Below the pieces are notes generated by a model. The model saw only the letters and a list, made by a program, of their open reading frames with translations. It did not search any database and was not told the DNA's origin. A program made the position numbers and the translations under genes. A stretch of 6,951 nucleotides of DNA from Oscillibacter sp. (GTDB lineage: Bacteria; Bacillota; Clostridia; Oscillospirales; Oscillospiraceae): NCBI GenBank assembly GCA_022796315.1, contig JAAWIL010000256.1, positions 1-6,951 on the forward strand, in the 5' to 3' direction. Within the stretch, counting starts at the first letter, position 1, and each line of letters begins with the position of its first letter. Below, one piece after another: positions 4,472 to 6,951 of the stretch.

Positions 4472-5962
4472 ATGATTACTGGGGAACTGAAGAACAAGAT
4501 CAATGCCCTCTGGGAGATTTTCTGGACCGGCGGCATTACCAACCCTTTGGACGTGGTGGAGCAGATGACGTACCTCATGTTCATCCACGACCTGGACGAG
4601 ACGGACAACCTGCGGGCCAAGGAGAGCGCCATGCTGGGCCTGTCCTATGAGAGCGTGTTCGGGGCGGAGGTGTGGATCGGCCAGGGGACCATCCCCGGCA
4701 GTCAGCTGAAATGGTCCACCTTCCACGATTTCCCCGCCGGACAGATGTACAGCCTCATGCAGGAGTGGGTGTTTCCCTTCATCAAGACCCTCCACGCCGG
4801 CAGGGACAGCGCCTACGCCAAGTACATGGACGACGCCATTTTTAAGATTCCCACCCCGCTGATGCTGGACAAGGTGGTTACGGCCCTGGATGGCATCTAT
4901 GACCAGATGGGCCGGGACAGCGATGTCCGGGGCGACGTGTATGAGTACCTCCTGTCCAAGATTGCCACCGCCGGAGTCAACGGCCAGTTCCGCACGCCCC
5001 GCCATATTATCCGGATGATGGTGGAGCTGATGGACCCTGGTCCGGATGATGTGATCTGCGACCCGGCCTGCGGCACGGCGGGCTTTCTGGTGGCGGCGGG
5101 GGAGTACCTGCGGGAGCGCCGGAAGGAGGAGGTTTTCTTCGACCAGGGGAAGAAGGACCACTTCATGAATCACATGTTCCACGGCTATGACATGGACCGG
5201 ACCATGCTCCGCATCGGGGCCATGAACATGATGACCCACGGGGTGGACAGCCCCTCCATCGAGTACCGGGACAGTCTCAGCGACCAGAATCCGGATCGGG
5301 AGATGTACTCCCTGATTTTGGCGAATCCCCCCTTCAAGGGCAGCCTGGACGCGGACATTGTCTCCGCCGATCTCCTGAAAACCTGCAAGACCAAGAAGAC
5401 GGAGCTGCTGTTTCTGGCACTGTTTTTGAAGATGCTGAAGGTGGGCGGCCGGGCAGCTGTCATTGTGCCGGACGGCGTGCTGTTCGGGTCCTCCAAGGCC
5501 CATCAGGACATCCGGCGGGAGCTGGTGGAGAACCACTGTCTGGAGGCCGTGATCTCCATGCCCTCCGGGGTGTTCAAGCCCTATGCCGGGGTGTCTACCG
5601 GTGTGTTGGTGTTCACCAAGACCGGCCACGGCGGGACGGACCAGGTGTGGTTTTATGACATGAAGGCCGACGGGCTGAGCCTGGACGACAAGAGGACGCC
5701 GGTGGCGGAGAATGATATTCCTGAGATCGTCGCCCGGTTCCATGACTTGGCCGGGGAGGCCGGCCGGGCCCGGACCGAGCAGTCCTTCCTGGTGTCCAGG
5801 GGGGAGATTGTGGAGAATGGGTATGATCTGTCGATTAACAAGTATAAGAAGACGGAGTATGTGCCGGTGGAGTACCCGCCTACCAGTGAGATTTTTGCCC
5901 AGCTGCGCCAGCTGGAGGCGGAGATTCAGAAGGGGCTGGAGGAATTGGAGGGGATGGTGTGA
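4472..5962 (+). CDS. hsdM: Type I restriction-modification system DNA methyltransferase subunit (N6-adenine)
   Basis: The 496-residue protein has the usual HsdM length and order: an N-terminal helical domain (about 1-150, 'MTYLMFIHDLD') and a SAM-dependent N6-adenine methyltransferase domain. Visible motifs are 'GQFRTPR' (171-177), motif I D197-PACGTAGFL206 for S-adenosylmethionine binding, and motif IV N285-PPF288, the catalytic loop of gamma-class N6-adenine methylases. The C-terminal 'LRQLEAEIQKGLEELE' looks like a short coiled coil of the kind that docks on HsdS. Two HsdM with one HsdS form the sequence-specific methylase that marks host DNA. All key residues are intact, so activity is expected. 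It is GC-rich (43 of 60 bases at 5041-5100) in contrast to hsdS. Its TGA shares one base with the hsdS ATG (TGATG). Confidence 0.95.
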   Translation: MITGELKNKINALWEIFWTGGITNPLDVVEQMTYLMFIHDLDETDNLRAKESAMLGLSYESVFGAEVWIGQGTIPGSQLKWSTFHDFPAGQMYSLMQEWVFPFIKTLHAGRDSAYAKYMDDAIFKIPTPLMLDKVVTALDGIYDQMGRDSDVRGDVYEYLLSKIATAGVNGQFRTPRHIIRMMVELMDPGPDDVICDPACGTAGFLVAAGEYLRERRKEEVFFDQGKKDHFMNHMFHGYDMDRTMLRIGAMNMMTHGVDSPSIEYRDSLSDQNPDREMYSLILANPPFKGSLDADIVSADLLKTCKTKKTELLFLALFLKMLKVGGRAAVIVPDGVLFGSSKAHQDIRRELVENHCLEAVISMPSGVFKPYAGVSTGVLVFTKTGHGGTDQVWFYDMKADGLSLDDKRTPVAENDIPEIVARFHDLAGEAGRARTEQSFLVSRGEIVENGYDLSINKYKKTEYVPVEYPPTSEIFAQLRQLEAEIQKGLEELEGMV

Positions 5963-6951
5963 TGGAAGTCAAAAGTATTGCTGAGATAAACTGTTATGCT
6001 GGCTCTTCTGTTAATCCGCTCAACACTCCGGAAACGCTATATGAATTATACAGCGTACCAAGTTTTGATTCTCAGTATCCAGAAATTATAAAAGGCGCAG
6101 ATATTGGATCGGCAAAGATAACGGTTGAAGAAGGGGATGTGTTAATATGTAAAATTAACCCTAGAATTAATAGGGTATGGGTTGTGCAGCATCATACTGA
6201 ATATCCCTTATTGGCATCATCTGAGTGGATTGTAATTAGAAATCAAGAGATAGATTCAAATTATCTAAAATGGTATTTTTCCTCTCCATTTTTTAGAAAA
6301 ATGATCGTTTCTCAAGTTGCAGGAATCGGTGGATCACTTACCAGAGCACAACCTAAGCAAGTTGCCAAATACCCTGTTCCTATTCCTGATTTTGCTACCC
6401 AGAAAGCAATTTCTTCCGTGTTAGAGAAGCTAGATTTTCTGGTTTTTCTTCGCAAAAGCCAGCTTGCTGAGTTGGATGAACTGATTAGGGCGAGGTTTGT
6501 GGAGATGTTTGGGGACTTAAAATACAACAGTATGGACTGGCCTGTTGACAAGTTTAATGACTTTGCTACAATAGATACTACGATGATTCATGATTTCACA
6601 GAATATGGAGACTATCCACACATAGGAATTGACAGCATTGAAAAAGATACTGGAAATCTTTCTGGTTATCGGACAGTTAAAGAAGATGGAGTGATTAGCG
6701 GAAAATACCTGTTTACACCAGAACATATTATTTATAGCAAGATTCGACCAAATTTGAACAAAGTTGCTTTGCCCGATTTCATAGGAGTATGCTCTGCGGA
6801 TGCGTATCCGATTTTGCCCAAAAAGGGAAAATGTAACCGAGTATTTCTTGCGTATACATTAAGAAGTCCAGTTTTCTTAGATTATATTTTAGCGTTTTCA
6901 AATAGAACAAACCTACCTAAAGTTAATAAACAACAGGTAGAAGGTTTCTGC
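5962..6951 (+). CDS. hsdS: Type I restriction-modification specificity subunit, 3' end outside window
   Basis: The frame is open for 330 codons from the ATG at 5962 to the window edge without a stop, so only the last part (perhaps 50-80 residues by family length) is missing. The ribosome binding site GGAGGGG (5947-5953) lies 8 bases upstream. Two target-recognition domains are visible: about 1-140, ending in 'GIGGSLTRAQPKQVAKYPVPIP', and about 191-330, ending in 'NRTNLPKVNKQQVEGFC'. They are joined by a conserved helix at 141-190 ('QKAISSVLEKLD...LDELIRARFVEMFGD'). The halves resemble each other: 'KINPRINRVWVV' in the first and 'KIRPNLNKVALP' in the second. HsdS dictates the bipartite DNA site recognised by the complex. 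Base composition is much lower in GC than hsdM. The recognised sequence cannot be predicted by eye. The second helical spacer should follow beyond the window. Confidence 0.93.
   Translation, partial: MEVKSIAEINCYAGSSVNPLNTPETLYELYSVPSFDSQYPEIIKGADIGSAKITVEEGDVLICKINPRINRVWVVQHHTEYPLLASSEWIVIRNQEIDSNYLKWYFSSPFFRKMIVSQVAGIGGSLTRAQPKQVAKYPVPIPDFATQKAISSVLEKLDFLVFLRKSQLAELDELIRARFVEMFGDLKYNSMDWPVDKFNDFATIDTTMIHDFTEYGDYPHIGIDSIEKDTGNLSGYRTVKEDGVISGKYLFTPEHIIYSKIRPNLNKVALPDFIGVCSADAYPILPKKGKCNRVFLAYTLRSPVFLDYILAFSNRTNLPKVNKQQVEGFC

Noticed and set aside
3307..4632. 441-codon open frame antisense to fic and the start of hsdM
   Set aside because: It runs across the fic-hsd promoter and palindrome, has no recognised domain and overlaps two well-supported genes.
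4415..5743. 442-codon open frame antisense to hsdM
   Set aside because: It is the mirror of a GC-rich gene with strong codon bias; it has no family motif, is rich in His/Pro/Gly/Val as expected of a shadow frame, and hsdM is certain.
1..6951. CRISPR array, tRNA or rRNA genes
   Set aside because: No regularly spaced direct repeats, tRNA cloverleaf signature or rRNA sequence was seen on either strand.

Overview
The window looks like chromosome from a moderately GC-rich Clostridia (Oscillospiraceae-type gut Firmicute). This rests on strong AGGAGG-type ribosome binding sites, sigma-70/SigA promoters, a clostridial-type 4Fe-4S protein, and protein sequences that read like Oscillospiraceae homologues. 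No search was run, so the genus is inference.

Layout. Positions 1-69 (minus) hold the start of a small 4Fe-4S ferredoxin-like protein that runs off the left edge; its promoter lies at 169-197. An AT-rich stretch follows, then a plus-strand extended -10 promoter (339-367). This reads straight into a GC-rich, strongly self-complementary block (about 374-491), a candidate structured RNA. Positions 502-825 hold a gene remnant broken by one in-frame amber stop. A GNAT acetyltransferase of the Eis type (974-2179) follows. Then comes an intergenic region with a perfect 20-bp inverted repeat whose second copy is a rho-independent terminator. The tag gene for 3-methyladenine DNA glycosylase I lies on the minus strand (2546-3118).

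The right half is a tight plus-strand operon driven by a near-consensus promoter (3335-3363), with a 36-bp palindromic region directly upstream of its -35 box: a Fic-domain protein with a C-terminal winged helix (3415-4470), hsdM (4472-5962) and hsdS (5962 to beyond the right edge). The genes are separated by 1 bp or overlap by 1 bp. HsdM and HsdS form the modification/specificity core of a type I restriction-modification system; no hsdR is in the window.

The most notable point is the Fic protein. It keeps the fold, the N-terminal inhibitory S-x3-E-G motif and the DNA-binding tail, but its active-site loop reads QPFHGGNGPMSR instead of HPFx(D/E)GNGRxxR. It has lost the catalytic His, the acidic metal ligand and the first Arg. 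Beside an RM operon with a palindromic operator candidate, this suggests a Fic-derived regulator or an inactivated toxin. The second notable point is the sharp fall in GC exactly at the hsdM/hsdS junction.
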